A stretch of DNA of 64,000 bases. Origin: Amycolatopsis nalaikhensis (GTDB lineage Bacteria > Actinomycetota > Actinomycetes > Mycobacteriales > Pseudonocardiaceae). The translations under genes and the position numbers were made by a program. The notes below the pieces were generated by a model. It made no database searches, had not been told where the DNA came from, and saw only the letters and a program-made list of their open reading frames with translations. Of this stretch, positions 7,220 through 15,907 are shown one piece after another; position 1 is the first letter of the stretch, and every line of letters begins with the position of its first letter. The stretch spans positions 9,555,501 to 9,619,500 of the forward strand of contig NZ_CP127173.1 in NCBI RefSeq assembly GCF_030264295.1. Reading direction: 5' to 3'.

Positions 7220-8749
7220 GTGCTGCGAACCGGTAAGGAATACCTGGACGCGCTCGACGACGGCCGGGTGGTGTGGGTGGGCGACGAAAAGGTCGACAAC
7301 GTCGCCACGCACCCGAAGACGCGGGACTACGCGAAGCGCCTCGCGGACTTCTACGACCTGCACCACCGCGACGACCTGCGGGACATCATGACCTTCGTCG
7401 ACGACGACGGCGAGCGCCGGTCGATGATGTGGTTCCGCCACACGACGAAGGACGAGCTCAAGCGCAAGCGCCGCTACCTGGAGACGGTGATCCGCGAGCT
7501 CGACGGCGGCGCCGTGCCGCGGACGCCGGACGTCAACAACTACGTCCTGGTCACCTACCAGGACGATCCCGTGCCGTGGAGCGAGCAGTCGCAGGGCACC
7601 GGCGGGCGGGACCTGACCGTCGGGATCCAGGAGTTCTGGGACCTCATGGTGGAGGGCGACCTCAACGCCGCGCCGGCCTTCGTCGACCCGCAGACCGACC
7701 GGTCCCGGGAGTCGGCGCAGGCCGAGTCGCCCGCGCTGCGGATCGTCGAGACCCGCGAGGACGGCATCGTCGTGCGGGGCGTCAAGGCCATCGCGACGGG
7801 TGCGGCGTTCGCCGACTACATCCACATCGGCGTGTTCTTCCGCCCGGGCATCCCCGGTGAGCAGGTCATCTTCGGCGCGGTCCCGACGAACACCCCCGGC
7901 GTCACCCTGGTCTGCCGCGAAAGCACGGTGAAGGAGGGGCAGTACGAGGAGCACCCGCTGGCCGCCCGGGGCGACGAGCTGGACACCACGATCCTCTTCG
8001 ACGACGTCTTCATCCCGTGGAACCGGGTGTTCCACATCGGCAACCCGAAGCACGCGTCGCTCTACCCGCAGCGGGTGTTCGACTGGCTGCACTACCAGGC
8101 GCTCGTGCGCCAGACCATCCGCGCCGAGGTGATGGTCGGCCTGGCCCTGCTGATCACCGAGCACGTCGGCACGTACCAGCTGCCGCCGGTCCAGGCCCGG
8201 CTGGCCCAGCTCGTCGGCTTCCACCAGACGCTGCGCGCGCACGTGCTCGCCTGCGAGGAGGACGGGTTCACCACACCGGGTGGCCTGTACAAGCCGAGCG
8301 TGCTGCTGTTCGACTTCGGCCGGGCCTACTACCTGGAGAACGTGCCGCGGATGGTCGACGAGCTCGTCGACCTGGCCGGGCGCTCGTCGCTGATCTTCCC
8401 GACCGAGAAGCAGTGGAACCAGCCGGAGCTGCGCCGGTGGCTCGAGCCGTTGCAGACGGGCCCGATCGGGCGCCCGCACGACCGGCTCAAGATCAGCCGC
8501 GTGATCCGGGACCTGTACCTCTCGGACTGGGGCGACCGGATCAGCGTGTTCGAGAACTTCAACGGCACGCCGTTGCTGGCGGTGCGGATGCTGACGATGA
8601 ACCGCGCGGAGATGGCGCCGTCGGGGCCGCTGACCGACCTCGCGCGCAAGATCGCGGGGATCGGGCCGGCCACCCCGAAGGACGACGGGAAGACCCAGTA
8701 CGCCGGGCAGGCGAACTACGCCCGCCAGCAGGACGCGCGGGTCAGCTGA
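7220..8749 (+). CDS. FADH2-dependent phenol monooxygenase, HpaB/TftD/NpcA family
   Basis: 509 aa from GTG 7220, chosen because GGAAGGAG precedes it and the protein then begins MLRTGKEYLDAL, as in 4-hydroxyphenylacetate 3-hydroxylase oxygenase subunits. Length (about 515) and blocks such as DNVATHPKTRDYA, VKAIATGAAFADYIHIG and DDVFIPWNRVFH fit the family. It would hydroxylate a phenol (possibly nitro-, chloro- or hydroxy-substituted) with reduced flavin supplied by the reductase at 11045-11593. The neighbouring dioxygenase and maleylacetate reductase suggest hydroxyquinol as product. Exact substrate is not resolved. Confidence 0.88.
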   Translation: MLRTGKEYLDALDDGRVVWVGDEKVDNVATHPKTRDYAKRLADFYDLHHRDDLRDIMTFVDDDGERRSMMWFRHTTKDELKRKRRYLETVIRELDGGAVPRTPDVNNYVLVTYQDDPVPWSEQSQGTGGRDLTVGIQEFWDLMVEGDLNAAPAFVDPQTDRSRESAQAESPALRIVETREDGIVVRGVKAIATGAAFADYIHIGVFFRPGIPGEQVIFGAVPTNTPGVTLVCRESTVKEGQYEEHPLAARGDELDTTILFDDVFIPWNRVFHIGNPKHASLYPQRVFDWLHYQALVRQTIRAEVMVGLALLITEHVGTYQLPPVQARLAQLVGFHQTLRAHVLACEEDGFTTPGGLYKPSVLLFDFGRAYYLENVPRMVDELVDLAGRSSLIFPTEKQWNQPELRRWLEPLQTGPIGRPHDRLKISRVIRDLYLSDWGDRISVFENFNGTPLLAVRMLTMNRAEMAPSGPLTDLARKIAGIGPATPKDDGKTQYAGQANYARQQDARVS

Positions 8750-8758
8750 CCGCGGCTC

Positions 8759-8790
8759 GGGACGGCCGGTGCCCACGACCCGGCCGTCCC
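8759..8790. terminator. Bidirectional hairpin between convergent monooxygenase and regulator genes
   Basis: GGGACGGCCGG (8759-8769) and CCGGCCGTCCC (8780-8790) are exact 11-bp arms around a 10-nt loop. It sits 10 bp after the monooxygenase stop and 6 bp from the convergent regulator stop. No T tract. Confidence 0.65.
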
Positions 8791-8795
8791 GGCCG

Positions 8796-11048
8796 TCACC
8801 AGGGCCGGGTGGCCGCGGCGCCCCGGCTGACGGCGTCGGCGCGGTCGTGGGCGCCCAGCTTCCGGAACACCGACCGGACGTGGGTTTTCACGGTGTTGTG
8901 GGAGACATGCAGCTCGGCGGCGATCTCGCGCAGGGTCAGCGGTCCGGCCAGCGCGCGGAGCACGGCGCGTTCCCGGTCGGACAGGACGGCCGGGCGGAAG
9001 TCCGGGACCCCGCACCCCTGGAGCAGGTCGGCGAGCACGGGTCCGTGCCGGAGGCCGGTGAGCGCGGCGCGTGCCTGGGCGTGGGCCTTTCGGCGCTGCT
9101 GGGTGTCCGAAGTGGACTGCGCGTGGAGGAGAGCCGCGAACGCCTCCGCGTGGGGCGTGGCCGACGCCAGGGCCGTTGCCGGGTAACGACTTCCGCGGCG
9201 GCTCGCCAGGAACGCCGTGGCGACGACGGGTGCCGCGCACCGCGTCGGGTCGAGGTCGTGCCAGGCGACCGCTTGGGCCGCCGAGGTTTGCGCCGCCGTG
9301 ACGTCGCCGGTGAGCAGAGATCCGGCCGTGCGGGCGTCCAGTGCCCGGACGGCGACATCGCGGTAGCCGCACTTCTCCGCTTCGCGCGCCGTCTCGTCCA
9401 GCTGGTCGAGGACGGGTTTTCCCTCCCACAGCCCGGCGGTGCCGAGCGCTGCTTGCGCCAGGAGCAGCCACCAAGGCCGGGTGCTCTCTCGGGGGGCGGC
9501 GATCGCCTGGGTGGCGATGTGGTGCGCCGTGGGGAGATCGCCGTTGTGCAGCGCCAGCCACGCCCGGACGGCGAGTGCCGGGGGATCGTCGGCCTCGGCG
9601 GGACGAGCCACCCGTTGCGCCGCGGTCAGATCGCCGTCGTGCGGCGCGAGCCAGGTCCCGGCGCTCGCCGGATCGCGGCCAGCCAGCGCGGCAACGCCTT
9701 GCGCCGCGGCGAGATCGCCGTCGTGCGGCGCCAGCCAGGTCCCGGCGCTCGCCGGATGGCTGCCAGCCCGCGCCGCAACGCCTTGCGCCGCAACCAGATC
9801 CCCACCGAGCCGAGCCGCCGCCCGCCCAGGGTGTCCGCACGCCAGCTCGGCCGCCGCAGCCACCGCACGCCCCTCAGCAGGCACCTCGTCAAGCCGCGCC
9901 AGCAGCGCCCGCGGATGCGCCGAAGGCCAAGTCTCGATCGCCGTCCGGACCGCGACGCCGGGAAGCCCCGCCAGCCGGGCGTGTTCGTAGGCGGCGTCCA
10001 GATCCCCTTCCCGCCGCAGGCGTTCGGCCGCGCGGGCGTGCAGCTCCTCCACGACCTCGGGATATTCCTCCCGCAACACGGACTTCAGCACGGCCCGCAG
10101 CACCGGGTGGCACCGCAGCCCCGACCCCGTCCGCCGCAGCAAAAGCGACGACGCCGCCACCGCGGCCAGCGTCTCCCCGGCGGCCGGGAGCGCCGTCACT
10201 TCCGCGCACCGGTCCGGCGTCAGCTCGGTCAGGACACTGCTGTACAGCAGCAGACGGCGTTGGCGCGAGGTGACGCGTTCGAGCACCTCCGCGCGGAAGA
10301 ACTCCGCCACCGACGGCACGGGACAGGGCAGCGAAGTACCGCTCCGCAGGGCCATCCCGGCCAGCCGCAGCCCGGTCGCCCAGCCCGCGTACCCGCGCCA
10401 CACCGCTTCCGCCTCCGCCTCGGCGACCGGCCGTCCGGCCGTGGCCGACAGCAGATGCCGGGTCTCCGCCAGGTCGAACCGCAGATCGTCTTCGGTGAAT
10501 TCGGCCAGGCGCCCCGCCGCGCGCAGCGAAGCGACCGGACCGCTCGGCGGGCGGGCCGTCGCCAGCGCCACCCGGACCGTCTCGGGGACCCGGCGGACGA
10601 ACTCGTCCAGCGCCGCACGGCTCACCGGGTGCTCGACGACGTCCAAGCCGTCGAGCACGAGCACCAGCGGCCCGGCCGAAGCCAGCGCGTTGAGCAGCTC
10701 CGGGAGGATCACCGTGACCAGCGTCGGCTCGTCGTCGAGCAGCACCGCCGGGGGCGCCGGGACCTCGGAGTGCAAGGGCCGCAACGCTTCGAGCACCGCC
10801 GACCACACGCCCGCCGGGGTGTCGTCGTGCCTGCTCAGGCTCACCCACGCGCACCGCCGCCCGGCGACCCACTGCGCCAGCAGCACCGTTTTCCCCGCGC
10901 CGCGCGGCGCGGCCACCAGGACCACCGGTTCGGCGGCCGCGTCCAGGCGGGCCAGCAGCCGCGTGCGGGGGACGTCGGCCGGGTGCGGGGCGGGTGGCCG
11001 CAGCCGGGTCCGGACGACGACGGCCGGGCGGGTCCGGGACGTGGTCAC
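8796..11048 (-). CDS. LAL-type (MalT-like) LuxR family ATPase transcriptional regulator
   Basis: 750 aa from GTG 11048, overlapping the flavin reductase stop by 4 bp, so the two are co-transcribed. An APRGAGKT P-loop lies near residues 47-54, a helical repeat middle follows, and a C-terminal LuxR helix-turn-helix reads LTLREIAAELHVSHNTVKTHV. The region encoded at about 9535-9880 holds GDL-AAQ repeats, two of which are nearly identical 28-residue copies. It probably controls the phenol/hydroxyquinol genes around it; effector unknown. Confidence 0.88.
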   Translation of the reverse strand: MTTSRTRPAVVVRTRLRPPAPHPADVPRTRLLARLDAAAEPVVLVAAPRGAGKTVLLAQWVAGRRCAWVSLSRHDDTPAGVWSAVLEALRPLHSEVPAPPAVLLDDEPTLVTVILPELLNALASAGPLVLVLDGLDVVEHPVSRAALDEFVRRVPETVRVALATARPPSGPVASLRAAGRLAEFTEDDLRFDLAETRHLLSATAGRPVAEAEAEAVWRGYAGWATGLRLAGMALRSGTSLPCPVPSVAEFFRAEVLERVTSRQRRLLLYSSVLTELTPDRCAEVTALPAAGETLAAVAASSLLLRRTGSGLRCHPVLRAVLKSVLREEYPEVVEELHARAAERLRREGDLDAAYEHARLAGLPGVAVRTAIETWPSAHPRALLARLDEVPAEGRAVAAAAELACGHPGRAAARLGGDLVAAQGVAARAGSHPASAGTWLAPHDGDLAAAQGVAALAGRDPASAGTWLAPHDGDLTAAQRVARPAEADDPPALAVRAWLALHNGDLPTAHHIATQAIAAPRESTRPWWLLLAQAALGTAGLWEGKPVLDQLDETAREAEKCGYRDVAVRALDARTAGSLLTGDVTAAQTSAAQAVAWHDLDPTRCAAPVVATAFLASRRGSRYPATALASATPHAEAFAALLHAQSTSDTQQRRKAHAQARAALTGLRHGPVLADLLQGCGVPDFRPAVLSDRERAVLRALAGPLTLREIAAELHVSHNTVKTHVRSVFRKLGAHDRADAVSRGAAATRPW
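9628..9795. repeat. 84-bp in-frame tandem repeat (two near-identical copies) within the LAL regulator
   Basis: Copies at 9628-9711 and 9712-9795 differ at few positions. Each encodes 28 residues containing PASAGTWLAPHDGDL. Divergent units of about 28-31 residues flank them, the previous one starting near 9535 and the next at 9796. The near identity suggests a recent duplication in a TPR-like array. Confidence 0.85.
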
Positions 11049-11593
11049 ATCGCCGACGCGAAGTGCCAGCCGCCGGCGGCCGCCGGGTCGTGGAGCGTGC
11101 CGAACGCGCTGGCGAAGTACACCAACGGGTTCGTGCCCGGGACGTGGTCGCACGTCAGCACGTCGCCGACGACGATCGTGTGGTCGCCGCCCGGCAGCGT
11201 GTCCGCGACCGAGCAGACGAAGTGCGCGATCGCGTCGGCCAGCACCGGGACGTCGCTGTCGGGGCGCAGCTCGACGCCGCTGAACTTGTCCTTCCGGCGC
11301 GTCGCGAAGTGCCGCGCGAGGTGTTCGTGGTCTTCGCCGAGGACGTTGACGGCGAAGGACCCCGCCTCGGTGATCGCCTTGCACGTCGGGAGGTTCGACC
11401 CGATGCACACGAGCAGCTGCAACGGGTCCATCGACAACGACGCGACCGCGCTCGCGGTCATGCCGGCGGGGCCGTCCACCGTGCGGGTGGTGATCACGGC
11501 GACCCCGGTGCTGAACCGGGAAATGGCCTGGCGGAACCGGAAAACCCCGTCGTCCGGATCGGCGGGCGCGGCGAGCCGCTTGACGCTGTCCAT
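11045..11593 (-). CDS. Flavin reductase (HpaC-like) partner of the two-component monooxygenase
   Basis: 182 aa from ATG 11591-11593. It has the flavin reductase-like split beta-barrel pattern: FRQAISRFSTGVAVITTR at the N-terminus, GMTASAVASLSMDPLQLLVCI, AGSFAVNVLGEDHEHLARHFA, and GDHTIVVGDV near the end. It should reduce FAD or FMN with NAD(P)H for the HpaB-type oxygenase at 7220-8749. It heads a two-gene unit with the LAL regulator, opposite in direction to the oxygenase. Confidence 0.9.
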   Translation of the reverse strand: MDSVKRLAAPADPDDGVFRFRQAISRFSTGVAVITTRTVDGPAGMTASAVASLSMDPLQLLVCIGSNLPTCKAITEAGSFAVNVLGEDHEHLARHFATRRKDKFSGVELRPDSDVPVLADAIAHFVCSVADTLPGGDHTIVVGDVLTCDHVPGTNPLVYFASAFGTLHDPAAAGGWHFASAM

Positions 11594-11667
11594 GGCTACC
11601 TCCGTGGGAGCACGCGGTGACGTTGGCCGTACCCACCGTGCCACCGAACCCGTTACCGGCCGGGAAA

Positions 11668-14600
11668 TCAGCTCCGCAACCGGGTGACCAGGCGGTGCAC
11701 CTCCGCCGACGGCGGCACGGCCAGCTCGTGCATGGTCGCCGCGTACCGCTGGTACAGCGCGAGGACGTCGTCGTCGTTGCCGCTGGCCTGCGCCAGGGTG
11801 AGCCGCAGCAGCCAGGCCTGCTCGCGGTACGGGTCGAGGCGCAGCACCGCGTCCGCGTTGGCGACCGCCTCGCGGTACCGGCCGAGCCGGAACGCGACCT
11901 TGGCGACGTCCAGCCGGGCCCGCAGGACGCGCTCGTCGATCTCGGCACGCCGCGTTTCCACCCACGCGCCCGACAGGCCGGCGAGGTACCGGCCCCGCTC
12001 GGTCGCGGCCAGCGCCGCGGTCAGCGTGTCCAGCCTCGCCTCGCCCTGCTGGTGGTCGGCTTGCGTGAACGCCTCCAGGACGTCGGCCGCGCTGCTGCCG
12101 ATCAGCTCGGGCCCCGGCAGGTGGAACCGGTCTTTCCGCAGGACGGGCGACAGCTCCTCCGGCAGCACCTCGCGCAGCCTGTACAGCGCTTGGCGCAGGT
12201 AGCTGCGCCCGGCGGCTTCGTTGTCCGAGTCGAACAGCGCGCCGAGCAGCTCCTGGCGGCCGGCCTCGCGGCCGGGGGCGGCCAGCAGGTAGGCGAGCAG
12301 CTCGACGCTCTTGCGCAGCCGCGGCGTCACCGTCGTGCCGTCGACCCGCAGCTCCGGCTCCCCCAGGTCCTCGAGCACCAGCCGCGGTGCCCGGCCCGCC
12401 GCGGTGATCCGGCGGCCGTTCGCCAGCGACGCGGTCAGCTCGTGCCAGCGCGACAGCCGGTTCGGCTCGGTGTCCGCGCCGCGGACGGCCACGGCGGGCA
12501 CGTCCGCCAGCGCGTTGAGCAGCAGGTGCACCGACCCCCGCTCCTCCGCCACCCCGATCGCCAGCGCGGCGGACTCGTCGGACGCGTCCTCCTCCCCCAG
12601 CCGCCACTGGGCTTCGGCCAGGTAGCACGCCGCGGTCGGGACCTCGAGCACCCGGTCGGCGGCGAGCATGCTGCGCAAGCACTCGCGGAGCACGTCACGG
12701 GCTTCGGCGTCGCGATGGCGCAGCAAGAACGCGAGCCCTCGCCACAGGGCGGCCAGCTCGCGGGTGAACGCGTGCGTGCCCGCGCCGCTCGCCTCCGCTT
12801 CGTCCAGCGCGCGGTGCGCGGCGTCCGGGTCGTGGTGCAGGCGCAGGCACAGCTTGGCCTCCATCACGTGCAGCAGCACCTGGTAGATCCGCGAGCCGGT
12901 CGCGGCCACCAGGTCGTGCCCGCGCCGCAAGGCCTGCCAAGCGTCCTCGGCCCGCCCGAGGTCGATCATCAGCTCGACGGCGTCCAGCGCGTGCAGCCAC
13001 AGCGGCTGCGGGGCGTCGCGGTGCGCCTCGTAACCGGCCAGCGCCTGCTCGATCCGGCCCGTCGCGCGGAGCCCGGCGATGACCCAGGGCGCCCCGAGGA
13101 CGCTGCGCCACGGGCCGTAGGTGCCGGGATCGTCCAGCCCGGCCAGCCGCCCGCGCATGAAGGCCAGCCGCATGAGCATGCCGTCCAGCGGGCCCGACGG
13201 GGTGGTCGCGAAGGCCGGGAACGGCGGCGGCGGTTCGTCGCGGCTCAGCGCCAGCACGGTGTCCGCGATGTCCTTGGCCCGCCCCGGTGGCAGCAGCTCG
13301 GCCACCTGCCCGGCGTCCGCCGGACGGCCCGCGTGCCACAGGCACCACACCAGCAGCACCAGTGCTTCGCCCGAGCCGTCGTGCTCGTCGGCGGCCAGCT
13401 CGGTGAGCCAGTCGCGGTCGTGGCGGTCGTACAGCTCCACGCCCCGCCCGGCCTGCTCCAGCGCGAAGGCGACGCGCAGCACGATCCCGCCGATCCGGGG
13501 GCTGAGCGCACGTTCGGACACCCGCAGCGCGTCGAGCCAGCGCGCCGCCGGGCCGAAGTCCATCCGCTCGATCAGGCGCGGCAGCAGCTCCGCCGCGAGC
13601 CCCCACGCCTCGTCGACCGCGCCGACACCGAGCAGCGCGTCGACGGCCTCCTCCCGCTCGCCGCGGCGGACCAGCAGCCGGGCGTGCCGCAGGCGGACCC
13701 GCTCCAGCTCGCCCGGCTCCTGCTCGGCGAGCAGGTCGCGCAGGTGGTCCCGCAGCTGCGGGCTGACGACCAGCGTCCGGTCGTCGGGCCAGGTGGCGGG
13801 GAGGTGCCGGTGGCGCAACGCCGCCATGGTCCGGGGGACGTCGTCGAGGCCGAGCGCGACCGCGTCGTCGGCGGTCACCTCGTCGAGCAGGCTGGTGTGC
13901 ACCAGGAACCGACGTTCCCGTTCGGACAGTCCGGAAAGGACGTGCGTGGACAGGTAGTCGCGGAACCGGTGCGGCGCGTCGGCGACGGCCCCGTCGGCGA
14001 ACAGGATGCCCGCCGCCCAGCCGCCGGTGACGCGGACGGCTTCGGCCGCCTCCGTTTCCGGGCGCCCGGCCAGGCGCAGCGCTTCCGCGGCCTCGTCGAC
14101 GTCGAAGGCGAGGTCCGGGCCGGTGAGCTCGGCGACGCGGGCCAGGTCTCGGGTCGAACCGGTGTCCAGCGGCAACGCGGTCCGGGAAACGAGGACGATC
14201 GCGACGTCCGCGGGGGCGTAGCGGGCGAGCGCGGACAGCACGGTGAGCGCCTCGTCGCTGCCGGCGATCCGCTCGGCGTTGTCGCAGACGAGCACGAGAC
14301 CGCTGCCGTGCAGGCTTTCGGCGAGCAGGCCCGCGGCCTCGCCGATCAGGATGCCCGCGGCGAGCGCGTCGGTCGCCACGCCGCTCGCCTCGGGGGCGTG
14401 CGGCGCGACCGCCGCCTCGAGGTACAGCAGCAGGCGGCCCGCCGCCGATTCCGTGCCGTCGAGCGACAGCCAGGCCACCGGCCGGTCGAGGTCCCGCAGC
14501 GCCGCGGCGACGGCGGTGGTCTTGCCCGAGCCGGCCGCCGCGTACACGGTGAGCACGTTCGCCCGCCCGAGCAGGGCGCGGATGCGGCCGGTCAGCCGGT

Positions 14601-14676
14601 CGCGCCGGACCAGGTGGTCCCCGACGACCGGCGGCGCCAGCTTCCGCCGGATGATCCGCGCATCGGAAGGCGCCAC
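11668..14676 (-). CDS. Very large ATPase regulator with C-terminal winged helix and BTAD domain
   Basis: 1002 aa from GTG 14676, preceded by GGGAGGT at 7 nt. An AAAGSGKTT P-loop lies at about residues 46-54, followed by long helical repeats. Near residues 770-830 there is an OmpR-type winged helix (LRKSVELLAYLLAAPGREA) and the last 140 residues form a BTAD region (DVAKVAFRLGRYREAVANAD). DNA-binding parts at the C-terminus are the reverse order of AfsR. It is divergent from the SDR-tautomerase-maleylacetate reductase operon and probably activates the hydroxyquinol pathway. Confidence 0.85.
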   Translation of the reverse strand: MAPSDARIIRRKLAPPVVGDHLVRRDRLTGRIRALLGRANVLTVYAAAGSGKTTAVAAALRDLDRPVAWLSLDGTESAAGRLLLYLEAAVAPHAPEASGVATDALAAGILIGEAAGLLAESLHGSGLVLVCDNAERIAGSDEALTVLSALARYAPADVAIVLVSRTALPLDTGSTRDLARVAELTGPDLAFDVDEAAEALRLAGRPETEAAEAVRVTGGWAAGILFADGAVADAPHRFRDYLSTHVLSGLSERERRFLVHTSLLDEVTADDAVALGLDDVPRTMAALRHRHLPATWPDDRTLVVSPQLRDHLRDLLAEQEPGELERVRLRHARLLVRRGEREEAVDALLGVGAVDEAWGLAAELLPRLIERMDFGPAARWLDALRVSERALSPRIGGIVLRVAFALEQAGRGVELYDRHDRDWLTELAADEHDGSGEALVLLVWCLWHAGRPADAGQVAELLPPGRAKDIADTVLALSRDEPPPPFPAFATTPSGPLDGMLMRLAFMRGRLAGLDDPGTYGPWRSVLGAPWVIAGLRATGRIEQALAGYEAHRDAPQPLWLHALDAVELMIDLGRAEDAWQALRRGHDLVAATGSRIYQVLLHVMEAKLCLRLHHDPDAAHRALDEAEASGAGTHAFTRELAALWRGLAFLLRHRDAEARDVLRECLRSMLAADRVLEVPTAACYLAEAQWRLGEEDASDESAALAIGVAEERGSVHLLLNALADVPAVAVRGADTEPNRLSRWHELTASLANGRRITAAGRAPRLVLEDLGEPELRVDGTTVTPRLRKSVELLAYLLAAPGREAGRQELLGALFDSDNEAAGRSYLRQALYRLREVLPEELSPVLRKDRFHLPGPELIGSSAADVLEAFTQADHQQGEARLDTLTAALAATERGRYLAGLSGAWVETRRAEIDERVLRARLDVAKVAFRLGRYREAVANADAVLRLDPYREQAWLLRLTLAQASGNDDDVLALYQRYAATMHELAVPPSAEVHRLVTRLRS

Positions 14677-14764
14677 GCGACGCACCTCCCATCGCCGTTT
14701 CCGCCGGGCTCCGCCCAGCAGTCTCCCCCGGCCCCCGGCGGCGGGCAACGCGGGATTTCGCCTG

Positions 14765-14855
14765 GATTAACAGGCCGGGCCCCGCACCGCCGTTAGCGGC
14801 GCGAGAGCCGCCCGGCCCGGCGACGGGCCCGGCGTGACCGGCCCTGTTAGCGCGG
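14765..14855. promoter_or_regulatory. GTTAGC-GCG motifs in the BTAD regulator/SDR divergent promoter
   Basis: TGTTAGCGCGG at 14845-14855 is identical to the copy at 7115. GTTAGCGGCGCG lies at 14792-14803, and an inverted, weaker match (GGATTAACAGG) at 14764-14774. The 248-bp gap between the divergent starts holds nothing else that I can name. Confidence 0.55.
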
Positions 14856-14924
14856 TTTGTCAGCCCGGACCACCTCGTTGTGCAGTGAGGCCGAACTGCC
14901 GGGAACGAGCCGAAGGAGAGCCGA

Positions 14925-15713
14925 ATGGTGGCACGCACGGAGCGGACGGAGCGGCGCACGGCGCTGGTGACCGGGGCGAGCCGCGGGATCGGGTACGCGG
15001 TGGCGCGGTACCTGGCCGAGCGGGGCGCGGCCGTCGCGCTGCTGGCCCGCGACGAGACCGCCGTCAAGGACGCCGCCGTCCGGCTGGGCGGGGAAACCCT
15101 GGCCGTCCCCGCGGACGTGCGTGACGGCGAGTCCGTCGCCGCCGCCGTCGAGCAGGCGCACGCCTGGCACCGGCGGCTCGACGTCGTCGTCAACTGCGCC
15201 GGGCCGCAGATCGCGTCGGCCCCGCTCACCGACACCGAGCACGGCGTGCTCGAGGCCGCGCTCGACACGAAGCTCCGCGGCTTCGTCCGGGTCGCCAAGG
15301 CCGCGCTGCCCAGGATGACCGGGGGCGCGATCGTGAACGTCGCGGGCGCCACCGCGCACGTCCCGGTCGCCGGCGCGGCGGTCACCGGGATCACCAATGC
15401 TGCGGTCGTGGCGTTGACGAGCTACCTGGCGGCCGAAGCCGCACCGCGCGGCGTCCGGGTCAACGCGGTGTCGCCGGGCATGACCCTGACCGAAGGCTGG
15501 CTCGCCCGCCACGAGGCCATGGCCGCGAACCAGGACTCGACGGCCGACGCGGTGCGCGCGAACCTGGTCAAGGCCTTGGGGATCCAGCTCGGCCGCTGGG
15601 CGCGCCCGGACGAGATCGCCGCGGCGGTCGCGTTCCTCGCCTCCGACGACGCGTCCTACGTCACCGGACAGGTGCTGCGCGTCGACGGCGGCCTGACGAA
15701 GCCGGTGGCGTGA
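14925..15713 (+). CDS. SDR family protein lacking the usual YxxxK catalytic pair
   Basis: 262 aa from ATG 14925 (GAAGGAG upstream). The Rossmann motif TGASRGIG and the NCAG motif are intact, and the C-terminus has DGGL. At the place of YxxxK the sequence reads TGITN before AAVVALTSYL, so Tyr and Lys are replaced by Thr and Asn. It may bind NAD(P) without classical dehydrogenase chemistry. It leads the operon with a tautomerase and maleylacetate reductase (ATGA overlap at 15713). Confidence 0.82.
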   Translation: MVARTERTERRTALVTGASRGIGYAVARYLAERGAAVALLARDETAVKDAAVRLGGETLAVPADVRDGESVAAAVEQAHAWHRRLDVVVNCAGPQIASAPLTDTEHGVLEAALDTKLRGFVRVAKAALPRMTGGAIVNVAGATAHVPVAGAAVTGITNAAVVALTSYLAAEAAPRGVRVNAVSPGMTLTEGWLARHEAMAANQDSTADAVRANLVKALGIQLGRWARPDEIAAAVAFLASDDASYVTGQVLRVDGGLTKPVA

Positions 15714-15907
15714 TGCCGTTCATCCAGATCACCATCGCGCAAGGGCACGACGACGCCGTCAAACGCGACCTGCTGACCGCCGTCTCCGCGGCGGCCGCCC
15801 AGGCCACCGGAACGCCGGAGAGTGCCTTCCGCGTCTGGCTCGTCGAGGTGCCGGACACCGAAGTCATGGTCGGGGGCAGGATCCTGCGCGAAACGCGGCA
15901 CCCGTGA
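15713..15907 (+). CDS. 4-oxalocrotonate tautomerase family protein
   Basis: 64 aa from ATG 15713. After removal of Met the protein begins with Pro (MPFIQITIAQGHDD), the catalytic base of the family, and length matches 4-OT subunits. It overlaps both neighbours by 1-4 bp, so it is part of the hydroxyquinol operon. It could isomerise an enol/keto intermediate such as maleylacetate, but this is inferred from context. Confidence 0.85.
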   Translation: MPFIQITIAQGHDDAVKRDLLTAVSAAAAQATGTPESAFRVWLVEVPDTEVMVGGRILRETRHP

